Shown here: positions 50,176 through 60,933 of the stretch, one piece after another
How the letters are laid out: each line of letters opens with the position of its first letter
Numbering within the stretch: position 1 is the stretch's first letter
Source: Gemmatimonas sp.
Lineage (GTDB): Bacteria > Gemmatimonadota > Gemmatimonadetes > Gemmatimonadales > Gemmatimonadaceae
Length of the DNA: 64,000 nt
NCBI GenBank assembly: GCA_011390935.1
Contig: JAABRL010000010.1
Span: 41,144 to 105,143 of the forward strand
Direction: 5' to 3'
Made by a program: the position numbers and the translations under genes
Notes under the pieces: model-generated
Told to the model about the DNA's origin: nothing
Database searches by the model: none
Seen by the model: the letters and a program-made list of their open reading frames with translations, nothing else

Positions 50176-51291
50176 TCAGAGGATCCATCCGAGCACGATC
50201 AGGTTGTCCACGGGCTGCAGCAGGTCTTCCACCAGGTCGAAGACATCATCGACCACGTCGATCACGCGCAATACCACCAGCAGCTCGGCGCCCGTGAGTT
50301 CGCTGCCGCTGGCACCGCGCACCATCGGGTCGGCTTGCGGTCCGCTGAGCGTGACGAACAGACGGTCGTTCAGGAGAATCTTGCCATCGACCGTGCCGCT
50401 GGTGTAGGCCGCATCGACGCGCAGCGTCTGCGTCCCATGGCGAACGGTGAGATCGATGTCGCCGTCTCCGTCATCCACGCCCTCGACGCCGCGGACCGCA
50501 CCGGTCACGGCAAATCCACGAGCGTCCAGTCGCAGCGAAAAATCGAGCGCGAGCTCGGTGATCCCCCCGACATCTTCACCGGCCACGCCGATCGTGAAGG
50601 TGAGACGATCGGCGCCATCCACGACGAATCCGTCCACGTCGAGACGACCAACGCCCTCGCCGAGCTGCGTGACGCGCGTGCGGTAGTCGAGCACGGTCTG
50701 GCCACGCTCCACCGCGACGAGTCGTAGCGCCACCTCGTCGCCGACGATGGGCCCCTCATCGAGCAGATCGGCGTAACCGATCTCCTGAGACACGATCGGT
50801 CGGTTCGCCGCGTCCACCGCATAGAGAATGAAGCGCACGCCGTTTGCGGGGGCACCGGGGCGTGTGAGATCCGGGCGGTAGTCGTCCACCGCGGCGTCGT
50901 ACACGAAGGTGCGACCACGCGCTTCCGTCGAGATCACACGAATCGCGGACGGCGCCCCATCGGCGCGGGCCGCTACCATCTCGCGCACCAGCGAGGCGGC
51001 GAACGACCGTGCACTCGCTGGCTGCGCGAGGGTTTCGAGTTGCGCGGTCGCCTGCAATCCGCTCGTGCGCGACATCGGGGTGCGGCCCTTGAGGGCGCGA
51101 AATCCCACCCAGCCATCCGACGCGAACATGCGCTCCAGCGTCGCGTAGTCCTGCAGCGCCGCTTGTGTGTCGAGCGCCACGGCGCCCTCCGGTGCGCTCG
51201 TGGATTCGCACGCGGCCGCCCCGAGCAGCAGCAGGAGCGTGGGCACGAGGCGTCGCGCAGCACCACGTGCCGCCGGTCGAGTGTTTGTCAT
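50176..51291 (-). CDS. Lipoprotein of unknown function
   Basis: A 371-residue lipoprotein with signal and lipobox (VPTLLLLLGAAAC, followed by ESTSAPEG). The mature part has an N-terminal helix (DTQAALQDYATLERMFASDG) and then a beta-rich body with ATARGRTFVYDAA-like strands, repeated DVDGFVVDGADRLTF/LDARGFAVTGAVRGVEGVDDG elements. An acidic hydrophobic C-terminus VLRVIDVVDDVFDLVEDLLQ then PVDNLIVLGWIL is unusual. No named family recognised. ATG 51291 begins the signal; an in-frame ATG at 51330 adds only Arg-rich residues. Confidence 0.75.
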   Translation of the reverse strand: MTNTRPAARGAARRLVPTLLLLLGAAACESTSAPEGAVALDTQAALQDYATLERMFASDGWVGFRALKGRTPMSRTSGLQATAQLETLAQPASARSFAASLVREMVAARADGAPSAIRVISTEARGRTFVYDAAVDDYRPDLTRPGAPANGVRFILYAVDAANRPIVSQEIGYADLLDEGPIVGDEVALRLVAVERGQTVLDYRTRVTQLGEGVGRLDVDGFVVDGADRLTFTIGVAGEDVGGITELALDFSLRLDARGFAVTGAVRGVEGVDDGDGDIDLTVRHGTQTLRVDAAYTSGTVDGKILLNDRLFVTLSGPQADPMVRGASGSELTGAELLVVLRVIDVVDDVFDLVEDLLQPVDNLIVLGWIL

Positions 51292-51377
51292 GATGTCGTT
51301 CCTCCGCCGTCTCCGGCTGTCGCGATTCACCGATCACACGCTGGACATGTGGTCTCATGCCAGCAACCGTGCATGGG

Positions 51378-51414
51378 TGATCGCGGGACGGCGGCTGTAT
51401 GACAGCCGTCGCGA

Positions 51415-51417
<3 letters not shown>
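51378..51417 (-). terminator. Candidate hairpin terminator after OYE-family gene
   Basis: The arms TGATCGCG..ACGG..CTGT and ACAGCCGTCGCGATCA pair with two bulges around an ATG loop, starting at the stop codon of the OYE-family gene. No T-run. Confidence 0.35.
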
Positions 51418-52503
<1,086 letters not shown>

Positions 52504-52833
52504 CTACGCGGTAAACACGCCGATCATCGCCACGATCAGCAGCAAGAGAATGCCAATCACGAACGCCACACCGACCACGCGAAACCGCGGACGTTCGACG
52601 GTGTGTTCGTACTTCGTTTCGTCGAACCAGAAGCCGCCCTCGGTGCGCTGAATCACGCCGAGCTTGATGAGATCTTCGAACGGGGCATCGTGGCGCAGGC
52701 CGAGCGTCTTGAGCGGCGCCGCACGGGCAACGCTGGTCGCGTCAGCGGCGCGAAAGCCCATCGCGATCCGCCGCCGCTCGGCGAGCAGAGCGGTGGCGAT
52801 GCGCTGGCCAGTGGAGGGAGGGGCGGACGTCAT
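52504..52833 (-). CDS. Small tail-anchored membrane protein
   Basis: A 109-residue protein with a soluble N-terminal part (RIATALLAERRRIAMGFRAA, APFEDLIKLGVIQRTEGGFW) and a single C-terminal helix (VVGVAFVIGILLLLIVAMIG, about 89-108). Family not recognised. Adjacent to the OYE-family gene on the same strand, likely co-transcribed with it. The start could also be at 52845 (four residues longer). Confidence 0.7.
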   Translation of the reverse strand: MTSAPPSTGQRIATALLAERRRIAMGFRAADATSVARAAPLKTLGLRHDAPFEDLIKLGVIQRTEGGFWFDETKYEHTVERPRFRVVGVAFVIGILLLLIVAMIGVFTA

Positions 52834-53026
52834 GGTGCAAGTCACTCGAAGGAACGGAGACGAGAGGCAACTGTCGGCAATCTACATCGGGGAGCGACGA
52901 GCGGCCCATGAGCCAATCGCGACCGCGTTTGCGCGTGTTGACGAAACACGTGCGCGCTTTGTCGAGTCGGCGTCACGTGAGGCGGCGCGTGCGTGCCGGC
53001 CTCGTCATCCTTTTCTGGTGCACCTC

Positions 53027-55453
53027 ATGTCGATCGTCCGCTCCCGTTCCGCCGCGTTGCTTGCGCTCATGTCGTGGATGATCTGGGGGTGTGGTGGCGA
53101 ATCCACCGCGCCCGACGTCACGCCGCCGCCACCGCCGCCGCCGCCGGCTACGGTGGCGACCGTCTCCGTGACGCCTGGTACGCCGCAACTCGTCGTCGGT
53201 GGTACGGTGCAACTCACGGCGACGCCACGCAGCGCCTCGGGTGCGGCGCTCTCGCGCACGGTCGCGTGGCGCTCCGAGGCCGCGTCGATCGCCAGCGTCT
53301 CCTCCGCCGGCCTCGTCAGCGCGGTCGCTGTCGGTTCTGCCACGATCATCGCCACCAGCGACGGGATCAGTGGCAGCGTGACGGTGACGGTGGTGCCGGT
53401 ACCGGTCGCAAGCGTCGCAATCGGGGCCCTCAGTGGCGCGCTGGTGCCGCGAGAGACACGCGTCATGAGCGCGACGGTTCGCGATAGCGCCGGCGTGGCG
53501 CTCGCGGGTCGCACCGTTGCGTGGCGCACGTCCTCCGACAGCATCGCGACCATCAGCGCGGACGGCGAACTGACGGCGCGCGCCATCGGGGCCGTCACGA
53601 TCGTCGCCACCTCCGAGGGGCGCAGCGATTCGCTCTCCGTGAACGTGGTAGACGGCGGCTTCGTCACGTCGGCCGGCGGAACGGTGACCGGTGCGAACGG
53701 CGCGTTCGAGCTCACCTTCCCGGCCGCCGCGGTTGTGGGCGGCACGGCACTGCAGGTCGTCGCGGCGGCATCACCGCCAGAAGCGAGTCGGTTGGTGCCG
53801 GGCACTGCGTTCGCGCTCACGCCGGACAGCATCCAGTTCGCCGCGTCGGCCGCGCTTTCGATTCGGTATGCCACGCCCGCGTCGGCTGCACTGCCGCGCC
53901 AGTTCCGCGTGCATCGCTGGACCGGCTCGGCATGGATGCCACTGGAGAGCACGGTCGACACAACGGTGCGCCGTGTGGCCGCCAGTGCGACACGGGCCGG
54001 CCTCTATGCGCTGCTCGAAGTGCCGCGCGCGGTGTCGGCCGTGGTCGTGACGCCAGATACCGTCACGTTGGCGCGCGGTCTGACACGACAACTGATCGCA
54101 TCCGTTCGAGACGCCGACGGGGACGCCCTCGCGGACCGGGACGTCGTGTGGGCGTCGAGCAACTCGGCCATCGCCACCGTGTCCGCGAGTGGCCTCGTCA
54201 CGGCCGTGGCTGGAGGAGGTCCCGTCACGGTGACCGCCACGAGTGAAGGGCGGGTGGGAGCGGCCTCCATCACGGTGACAGTCCCGTTCGCTTTCGCGCA
54301 GCTGTTCGCCGGCCCGTTCGTTACGTGCGGACTCACGGCCGACGGCGAGGCGTGGTGCTGGGGATCGAATGCCGATTGTGAGGTGGGCGTGACGCCATGT
54401 ACGGCGACGGAGCCTCGCCCGGTGCGCGTTGCCACGACGCTACGCTTTGCGGAAATGGCGCCAGCTGACGAGTTCACCTGCGGGCTCACGATCGCTGGCG
54501 CCGCGTATTGCTGGGGCAGCGACGAGTTCGGTGGCCTGGGGAACGGGGCGGGCGGTGACAGTCAGACGCCGGTCGCGGTGGTGGACGGGCATACCTTCAC
54601 CACGCTGCGCGCCACCCGCACGCACGTGTGCGGGCTCCGTACCGACGGCGAAACCTGGTGCTGGGGCCGCAATCGACGCGGACAGCTCGGGGACAGTGAC
54701 AATCTGCTCGCTGCGACTCGCCCGGTTCGCGTGCGCGGCGGGCATGTGTTCGTGCAGCTTCGCGTGGGCTACGATCACACGTGCGGGCTCACGGCCGCCG
54801 GCCAGGCGTGGTGCTGGGGAGAGAACAGCGACGGGGAGTCGGGCGACGGCTCGGGGACGGATCGACTCGCCCCGGTCGCCGTCGCTGGCGGGCACGTGTT
54901 CACACAGCTCTCGCTGGGTGACTATCACAGCTGCGGCCTGACCGCTGCCGGTGCCTTGTGGTGCTGGGGATGGAACAATGATGGACAGCTGGGCGATGGC
55001 ACGCGCACCAGCCGTCTCGCACCGGTTCGGGTGCTCGGGGACAACGTGTTCGCCAGCGTGCATGCCAGCGGGTGGTCGACGTGCGCGCTGCTGGCATCGG
55101 GCGAAGCGAAGTGCTGGGGCGAAAACGCCGAAGGACAGCTGGGCATCGGCAGCACGGTCGATCAGCTGTCCCCCGCGCTCTCCATCGACGCCTTGCGCTT
55201 CACGACGCTCACCAGCGGCGGCGGGTATCACGTGTGCGGACGCACGTTCGCTGAGGTGTGGTATTGCTGGGGGTGGAACGAATACGGGCAGTTGGGCGAC
55301 GGCACGCAGATCGATCGACGATCACCGATCGTTCTGCCGCTGCCCATGGCAAGCGCGCGCTCCACGGCCGGCGCCGCAGGCCCGGGCGCCGTGTCGTCGG
55401 CAGTGCGTGGGGGAACGCGTCCCGCGTTGCGTCGCAAGTCGCGTCTGCCGTAG
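53027..55453 (+). CDS. Lipoprotein with Ig-like domains and RCC1-type beta-propeller
   Basis: An 808-residue lipoprotein (ATG 53027; lipobox MIWGCGG). After a Pro-rich spacer come Big_2 Ig-like domains, each with the VAWRS..ASIASVS..GLVSAV..G.ATI.AT pattern: about 39-120, 122-205 and 345-425, with a ZU5-like insert between the second and third (FVTSAGGTVTGANGAFELTF). The C-terminal part is a seven-bladed RCC1/BNR propeller: seven WCWG or YCWG motifs with CGLTADGEAWCWG and GQLGDGT spacing, each blade also carrying a Cys pair. The frame extends upstream to 52664 over the divergent small gene but lacks sense there. Surface binding role inferred. Confidence 0.88.
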   Translation: MSIVRSRSAALLALMSWMIWGCGGESTAPDVTPPPPPPPPATVATVSVTPGTPQLVVGGTVQLTATPRSASGAALSRTVAWRSEAASIASVSSAGLVSAVAVGSATIIATSDGISGSVTVTVVPVPVASVAIGALSGALVPRETRVMSATVRDSAGVALAGRTVAWRTSSDSIATISADGELTARAIGAVTIVATSEGRSDSLSVNVVDGGFVTSAGGTVTGANGAFELTFPAAAVVGGTALQVVAAASPPEASRLVPGTAFALTPDSIQFAASAALSIRYATPASAALPRQFRVHRWTGSAWMPLESTVDTTVRRVAASATRAGLYALLEVPRAVSAVVVTPDTVTLARGLTRQLIASVRDADGDALADRDVVWASSNSAIATVSASGLVTAVAGGGPVTVTATSEGRVGAASITVTVPFAFAQLFAGPFVTCGLTADGEAWCWGSNADCEVGVTPCTATEPRPVRVATTLRFAEMAPADEFTCGLTIAGAAYCWGSDEFGGLGNGAGGDSQTPVAVVDGHTFTTLRATRTHVCGLRTDGETWCWGRNRRGQLGDSDNLLAATRPVRVRGGHVFVQLRVGYDHTCGLTAAGQAWCWGENSDGESGDGSGTDRLAPVAVAGGHVFTQLSLGDYHSCGLTAAGALWCWGWNNDGQLGDGTRTSRLAPVRVLGDNVFASVHASGWSTCALLASGEAKCWGENAEGQLGIGSTVDQLSPALSIDALRFTTLTSGGGYHVCGRTFAEVWYCWGWNEYGQLGDGTQIDRRSPIVLPLPMASARSTAGAAGPGAVSSAVRGGTRPALRRKSRLP

Positions 55454-55573
55454 CGCTGGCGTGGTAGTGGCTTGCCGTGAGCGCACCCCGCGGACAGCTT
55501 CGAGGGCGCTGTACGACGCCACCTGGTGTCGTGCACGCCCCACCTCTCCCGCCTACCACCACCTCGGGGTTGC

Positions 55574-56824
55574 ATGTCGTCGAAGTCGTCGCTGCTCACG
55601 CTGCTCAAGGCCGCAGGACCCGGGCTGCTCATGGCGGGCGCCGCCATCGGTGTCTCCCACCTCGTGCAGTCCACCCGAGCCGGCGCCGATTTCGGGTTGC
55701 AACTGATTGCGGTGGTGCTGGGCATCAACCTGCTCAAGTACCCGTTTTTCGAATACGGACACCGTTTCGCCGTGGCCACCGGCAAGAACCTGCTCGACGG
55801 CTACAAGCAGATGGGTAGTGGCTTCCTCTGGGCCTTTCTGCTGCTCGCCGCCGTCACGGCGGTGGGCTCCATCGCGGGCGTCACGTTCGTCACCGCGGGA
55901 ATCGCGCAGCATTTCCTCGGCACGGTGATCCCCCCGATCATGTGGAGCGTGCTGGTGATGGGCGTGTGTATCGCCTTGTTGCTCGGCGGACACTACAAGG
56001 CGCTCGATGGCACCATGAAGGCCATCATGGCGGTGCTCGCGGTGGCGACCGTGGTCGCGGTGGTCGCCGCGGTGCTGCATGGGCCGGTCGCCCCCGCGAC
56101 GTTCGAAAGTCCGTCGCCGTGGACGATGGCGGCGCTCCCGTTCCTCATCGCGCTCATGGGCTGGATGCCCGCGCCGGTGGAGATCTCGGTGTTCCAGTCG
56201 TTGTGGATTCAGGCGCGCGATCAGAGCACGGGCAAGCGCACCACGCTCGAAGAGGCGCACTTCGATTTCAATCTCGGCTACGGCCTCACCACGGTGCTCG
56301 CGGTGTTCTTCGTCGTGCTGGGCGCGATGGTGATGCACGGCTCCGGACTCGCCCTGCAGAACTCGAGCGGTGGTTTTGCGACGCAGCTCGTGGACGTGTA
56401 CAAGCAGGTGCTGGGCGGGTGGGCCGGGCCGGTGATCGCGATTGCGGCGCTCGCCACCATGTTCTCCACCACACTCACGGTGATCGACGGCTATCCGCGC
56501 GCGCTCGCGGTGGGCACGCACCTGATCGTACCGAGCCTCGCGGGTTCGAACCGACTGTACGTGATCTGGATGGGACTCACGTGTGCGGCAGCGCTCGTCC
56601 TCATCACGAAGTTCGCGTCGTCGCTCACCGGCCTGATCGATCTGGTCACCACGATGGCATTCCTCTCGGCACCGATCGCGGGCTATCTCAACTTCCGTCT
56701 GATCACCTCATCGGCGACACCGGCTGACATGCAGCCCGGCGGCGCTATGCGCGCCTTGAGCTGGCTTGGCCTGCTCATCCTCACGGCGCTGGGTGGCGTG
56801 TTCGTGTGGCTCAAGCTGCAGTAA
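55574..56824 (+). CDS. NRAMP-fold transporter lacking the canonical metal motif
   Basis: A 416-residue inner-membrane protein with about 11 helices, similar in layout to NRAMP/MntH transporters (KAAGPGLLMAGAAIGVSHLV, GADFGLQLIAVVLGINLLKY, FFEYGHRFAVATGKNLL, and later IALMGWMPAPVEISVFQSLW, WIQARD). In classical NRAMP the first helix has DPGN and the sixth has MPH; here these are AIGVSH and MGWMPAP, so the metal-coordinating Asp and Asn are missing. It probably moves something other than Mn/Fe, as do some NRAMP-related families. Preceded by a 120-base gap; convergent with the spmAB-like gene. Confidence 0.82.
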   Translation: MSSKSSLLTLLKAAGPGLLMAGAAIGVSHLVQSTRAGADFGLQLIAVVLGINLLKYPFFEYGHRFAVATGKNLLDGYKQMGSGFLWAFLLLAAVTAVGSIAGVTFVTAGIAQHFLGTVIPPIMWSVLVMGVCIALLLGGHYKALDGTMKAIMAVLAVATVVAVVAAVLHGPVAPATFESPSPWTMAALPFLIALMGWMPAPVEISVFQSLWIQARDQSTGKRTTLEEAHFDFNLGYGLTTVLAVFFVVLGAMVMHGSGLALQNSSGGFATQLVDVYKQVLGGWAGPVIAIAALATMFSTTLTVIDGYPRALAVGTHLIVPSLAGSNRLYVIWMGLTCAAALVLITKFASSLTGLIDLVTTMAFLSAPIAGYLNFRLITSSATPADMQPGGAMRALSWLGLLILTALGGVFVWLKLQ

Positions 56825-56860
56825 CGCGGGTGTGGTGAACGCGCTGCACGATGCGGCGCG

Positions 56861-58090
56861 TCATCCCCAGAAGATGTACGCAATGGTGATCGCGGCGACC
56901 ACGCTCGCGGCATCGGCCAGCAGTCCCATCGAGATGGCGTGTCGCGTCTTGCGCACGCCCACCGAGCCGAAGTAAAGCGCCAACACGTAGAACGTGGTGT
57001 CGGTCGCGCCCTGGAAGGTTGAGGAGAGCCGACCCACGAACGAATCAGCGCCGTACGTTTCCATCGCGTCCACCATCATGCCGCGCGCTCCGCTCCCCGA
57101 GAGCGGCTTCATGAGCGCGGTGGGCAGGGCCGGAATCGTGCGGTCGTCAATACCGAACACGGCGAACAGTTGCGCGATGCCCTGCGTGAGAAGGTCGAGT
57201 GAGCCAGACGCGCGGAACACCCCGATGGCCACGAGCAGCGCCACCAGATACGGGATGATGCGAATCGCCACCTGAAAGCCTTCTTTCGCGCCCTCGATGA
57301 ACGCCTCGTACGCGTTCACCTTGCGCACGAGCGCCATCAGCAGGAACACCGAGATCACGCCGTACAGCACGAGGTTGGCGACCACGTTCGAGATCGCCTG
57401 CACGCGCTCCTGCTCCATGCCCGCAAACGTGTACACGAGCGCGCCGATCACGGCCGTCGTGCCCGCGATCCACGCCAGCAGCACGGGGTCGAACAGATTG
57501 ATGCGCTGCACCAGCGCCACGCCGATGAGGGCGGTGAGCGTGGAGAAATACGTGGTGAGCAGAATGGGGAGAAACACATCCGCCGGGTTCGCGGCGCCGA
57601 GCTGTGCGCGGTACACCATGATGCTGATCGGAATGAGCGTCAGTCCCGAGGTGTTCAGCACCAGGAACATGATCTGCGCGTTGGTGGCCGTCTCCTTGTC
57701 CGGATTGAGCGTCTGCAGTTCGTTCATGGCCTTGAGCCCGAGCGGTGTGGCCGCATTGTCGAGCCCGAGCATGTTGGCCGAAAAATTCATGATGATCGAG
57801 CCGAGCACCGGGTGATCGCGCGGAACCTCGGGAAACAGTCGACGAAAGAACGGACTCACCACCTTCGCGAGTACGCCGATCGCGCCGCCAGCTTCCCCCA
57901 CCTTCATGAGGCCAAGCCACAATGTGAGCACGCCGGTGAGCCCGATCGAGATCTCGAACCCGGTCTTGGCCGAATCGAAGGTGGCCTGCGTCATCGCGCT
58001 GAACACCGCGGTGTCGCCGCCCACGAGCTTCACCAGTCCCACCACGAGTGAGACGAGAAAGAAGGCGAGCCAGATGTAGTTGAGCGTCAC
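56861..58090 (-). CDS. SpmA-SpmB-like nucleoside-recognition (Gate) membrane protein
   Basis: A 409-residue membrane protein that joins two Gate-domain halves corresponding to spore maturation proteins A and B. First half: LTGVLTLWLGLMKVGEAGGA and MNFSANMLGLDNAATPLGLK, AMNELQ, IMFLVLNTSGLTLIPISIM. Second half: VAIRIIPYLVALLVAIGVFR, MKPLSGSGARGMMVDAMETY, and STFQGATDTTFYVLALYFGS. A GTG start (58090) overlaps the stop of the mpaA-like gene. Despite the spore name, such proteins occur in many non-sporulating bacteria and are likely transporters. Coupling to a murein peptide amidase suggests transport of a cell-wall peptide or its products. Confidence 0.88.
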   Translation of the reverse strand: MTLNYIWLAFFLVSLVVGLVKLVGGDTAVFSAMTQATFDSAKTGFEISIGLTGVLTLWLGLMKVGEAGGAIGVLAKVVSPFFRRLFPEVPRDHPVLGSIIMNFSANMLGLDNAATPLGLKAMNELQTLNPDKETATNAQIMFLVLNTSGLTLIPISIMVYRAQLGAANPADVFLPILLTTYFSTLTALIGVALVQRINLFDPVLLAWIAGTTAVIGALVYTFAGMEQERVQAISNVVANLVLYGVISVFLLMALVRKVNAYEAFIEGAKEGFQVAIRIIPYLVALLVAIGVFRASGSLDLLTQGIAQLFAVFGIDDRTIPALPTALMKPLSGSGARGMMVDAMETYGADSFVGRLSSTFQGATDTTFYVLALYFGSVGVRKTRHAISMGLLADAASVVAAITIAYIFWG

Positions 58091-58785
58091 GGCAGCGTGC
58101 CGGTGAGCAGCTCCACGAACACCGGCACGTGCAGCGCCATGGTGTCTTCGGTTGCGATCACGGGAAACTCGTACGTGATCACCGGCACGCCGTGCTCCTG
58201 GCCCCACGACCCGAACGATCCCGGCGTCGCGTAGCCCACATCGGCCACCAGCGGCATGCCGGTGCGCTCGGCGAGGCGATGACCGAGCGCGCTGCCGTTC
58301 GCGTCGTCAATGCAGGCCAGCGGCGCGTGCAGGGCGATCACGGCATCGGGGCGGAGTTCGGCGATGAGCGCGAGCAGCGCCTGCGTCTCGGGCTCGGAGC
58401 CCGGCGCTGTGCCGGTGCCGAGCAGCACGTCACTCGGCTCGCCGATGGTGGCGCGGCTGGTCACTGTCCCCTCGCGCCACGTGGCGGTGGGAAAGTTGCG
58501 ATTGAGGTCTACGCCGTTGGCGTTGGCGCGTGTGCCGCGAATGAGTCCGTCCGGATTGGCGGCGAGCACCACGGCCGCGTGTTCGGGGCGCTCTGGCAGC
58601 TGCCGCAGCGCGCGTGAGAGCGCCCAGGTGGTCTCGGGCTCCTCGCCATGAATGGCAGCAAAGAGCAGCAGCTCACAGCGTCCCGTGGGCCGCCACACTT
58701 CGAGCGGCAGGCCAAGCACGGAGCGGCCGTAGGAGGTGGGCGCCGAGGGGAAGGTGCCCCACTGGGCGCGAGGGCGAAGGGTCAT
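58087..58785 (-). CDS. mpaA: Murein peptide amidase A-like M14 zinc carboxypeptidase
   Basis: A 232-residue M14-family peptidase resembling MpaA, which cuts D-glutamyl-meso-diaminopimelate bonds in recycled murein tripeptide. Zinc ligands and catalytic residues are present: H46 and E49 in AAIHGEEPET, R96 in NANGVDLNRNFP, H153 in VIALHAPLACIDD and the general base E206 in VITYEFP. Length (232) and the start motif TSYGRSVLGLPLEV match MpaA. No signal peptide, so cytoplasmic. GTGA overlap with the SpmAB-like gene indicates translational coupling. Confidence 0.85.
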   Translation of the reverse strand: MTLRPRAQWGTFPSAPTSYGRSVLGLPLEVWRPTGRCELLLFAAIHGEEPETTWALSRALRQLPERPEHAAVVLAANPDGLIRGTRANANGVDLNRNFPTATWREGTVTSRATIGEPSDVLLGTGTAPGSEPETQALLALIAELRPDAVIALHAPLACIDDANGSALGHRLAERTGMPLVADVGYATPGSFGSWGQEHGVPVITYEFPVIATEDTMALHVPVFVELLTGTLP

Positions 58786-58862
58786 GGTCGAGGCAGGCTG
58801 GGGGACGGGGCTGGAACTTGACCCGCGGACCGAGCCGCCGCTACAGCGCGGATGGCGTTCCC

Positions 58863-59746
58863 TCAGGCGAGTTCACGCTGCATGCGCTGCAGCAATCGCA
58901 GCGTCGCGGACACGCCCTCACGTTCGGGAAGCGTGCTGCCTTCATACTCGATCCCCACCCACCCGGAGAACTTCGCCCCGAGCACAATGCGCAGCATGCG
59001 GGCGTAGTCCGTCTTCGTTTCGTTGCCGTTCGCATCGAAGTCGTGTGCCTTGGCGCTGACGGCTTTCGCATACGGCATCATGTCGGCCACGCCGGTGTAC
59101 CGATCGTACTCGTAGAAGTTGCCGAAATCGGGCAACGTGCCCATGCGCGGATGGTTCACCCGCTGCATCACGCGCACGAGCCAGTCGCCATGCGATGACA
59201 GCCCGCCGTGGTTCTCCACGATCACGTTGATCTCGAGCGGGTCGGCGATCTCCACGAGGCGCCGCAGTCCGTCGGCGGCCAGCTGCTCCTGCTCCTCGGG
59301 CGTGCCGCTGCTCTGCGCGTTTACCCGAATGGTGGCGCAGCCAAGGGTCTTCGCGGCGTCGAGCCACGGGCGGTGGTTGTCGATCGCCTGCGTGCGCTTG
59401 GTGGCGTCAGGGTCGCCGAGCGCCCCTTCGCCATCGATCATGATGAGATGCTGATACACGCCGTGGTCGGCGGCGCGCTGATTCATGTCGGCCAGGTAGG
59501 CGGCGTTGGTCGCCTTGTCCTTGAAGAACGAGTTCACGTACTCGATGGCATCGAGATTGAAGTCACGCCGGGCGACGCGGGCGAAGTCGAGATGGTCGAA
59601 CTCGCGCGCGCGCAACGCCTTGTGAAACGACCACTGCGCGAGCGAGATGCGAAATGCGGCGACGGCTGGGCAGCGAGCGCCGCGGTGGCGGCGGGGCCGA
59701 GCGCGAGCGCGGCGGCGCTTGAGGCAAGGAAGGTGCGGCGGTTCAT
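58863..59746 (-). pseudogene. Sugar phosphate isomerase/epimerase-family gene with frameshift
   Basis: The gene reads as two frames. From 59746 a Tat-like leader [20 protein letters not shown] is encoded; after about 30 residues (near 59645-59665) the coding sense moves to the other frame, where [20 protein letters not shown] continues into a TIM-barrel isomerase to 58863 ([73 protein letters not shown]). The span of 884 bases is one short of a multiple of three, so one base is missing. The metal-ligand motifs E.HGG and IEYEG are intact, so the break may be recent or a sequencing error. Without the leader, the enzyme part could be made only from a TTG at 59615. Confidence 0.8.
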
Positions 59747-59897
59747 GGCGGTCCCGAGCGTGGCGTGTCGAGCGAGGGAGGGTATCGCGAGTGGATCCGA
59801 AAGCCTGCCGATCGGCAGCCGATCGCGCAAGCGCGGCCGGCCGCCGGGCAAGGGCCTCCGCCTCGCCGTCAGCTGCGATGGCAGGTAGTTTCGCCAG

Positions 59898-60911
59898 ATG
59901 CGACCGTTCCTCGGCGTTCCGATGCGGCGGCCGCGTGCCGGATCGCGCACGCGCGGTTCGACGTGCGCCCTACTGCTGGCCATTGGCGTGGTCGCTGGAT
60001 GCGGCGACGCGCGTCCCGTGCGCCTCACCAGTCACACCGGCGATACGCTCGTGGTGAATCATCATCGGCCCACGCGCATTGCGCTGCAAACGGTGGACGC
60101 GCGCGGGCGCATGCAGCCTGCCGGTGACGTGCAGTGGCAGCAGCTGGGTGGCGACACGCTCACACTCGCGCGCGATGGTACGGTGCATTGCACCCGCGCG
60201 GCGGACGGCGTGGTGGAGGTCACGCGCGGGACCGTGCGCTCGCAGCTGCTCGTGCGCTGCCGACCGGTGACCGCCTCTCGAAGTGGCGGGACGCGGGCAC
60301 TGCGCGTTGGCGACGCACCCGTGGAGTTCGTGCTGCGTCCGCTCGGGCCAGATCGGGAGCCGGTGCAACTGCTGGCGGGCACGGCCGCCGTTCGCGATAC
60401 GTCGGTGGTGGTGCTGCGCGATGCGGCGCTGCACGTACGCGGCCGAGGTCGCACGCACGTGGACGTGCAGGTGGGCAACTGCGCCTGGCAGGAACCCGTC
60501 GAAGTGCTCGAGGCGGTGCGCAGCCCCGAGGCACTCGAGCCATATCAGCTCTTCGAGGAACGGGTGTCGTTGGTGCCGGGTGAAATGCGGGTGTGGACAC
60601 TGCGTGCCAACCTGTACTGGTTCGAGCTCGAAGCCGATTCCGCCACGCAGGCCACGCTGCAGTTCGGCACTACCGGCTTCAACTGTGCGGTGGGGCGGGC
60701 GGCGGAACGGGCGCTGTCGTGCATCACGCGCGATTCCGGGCGTGTCGTGGTGCGGCACCTCGGCCTGAGCACCGCGTCTGCCGATGCGACGATGCGCATG
60801 CGCGTCTCGATGTTGACGCACCCGGATTCTTCCCCAACGCAATGGAGGCTTGCGACCGCCGCGTTGCAGCGCGCCCGCCGAACCGGGACCATGTGCCCGG
60901 TCGTCTTCTGA
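59898..60911 (+). CDS. Lipoprotein of unknown function
   Basis: A 337-residue lipoprotein (leader [14 protein letters not shown], lipobox Cys then GDARPVRL). The mature part is beta-rich: [40 protein letters not shown] (Ig-like, Big_2 type) and a C-terminal domain with [35 protein letters not shown] and [15 protein letters not shown] with two Cys that may pair. No family recognised. An ATG at 59922 (MRRPRAG) is an alternative start. Convergent with the fasciclin gene. Confidence 0.72.
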   Translation: MRPFLGVPMRRPRAGSRTRGSTCALLLAIGVVAGCGDARPVRLTSHTGDTLVVNHHRPTRIALQTVDARGRMQPAGDVQWQQLGGDTLTLARDGTVHCTRAADGVVEVTRGTVRSQLLVRCRPVTASRSGGTRALRVGDAPVEFVLRPLGPDREPVQLLAGTAAVRDTSVVVLRDAALHVRGRGRTHVDVQVGNCAWQEPVEVLEAVRSPEALEPYQLFEERVSLVPGEMRVWTLRANLYWFELEADSATQATLQFGTTGFNCAVGRAAERALSCITRDSGRVVVRHLGLSTASADATMRMRVSMLTHPDSSPTQWRLATAALQRARRTGTMCPVVF

Positions 60912-60933
60912 CGGGCGCGTGTGTTGCGTCGGA

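Noticed and set aside
52664..53026. N-terminal extension of the RCC1 lipoprotein frame
   Set aside because: Overlaps the divergent small membrane protein gene; the lipoprotein signal peptide starts at 53027.
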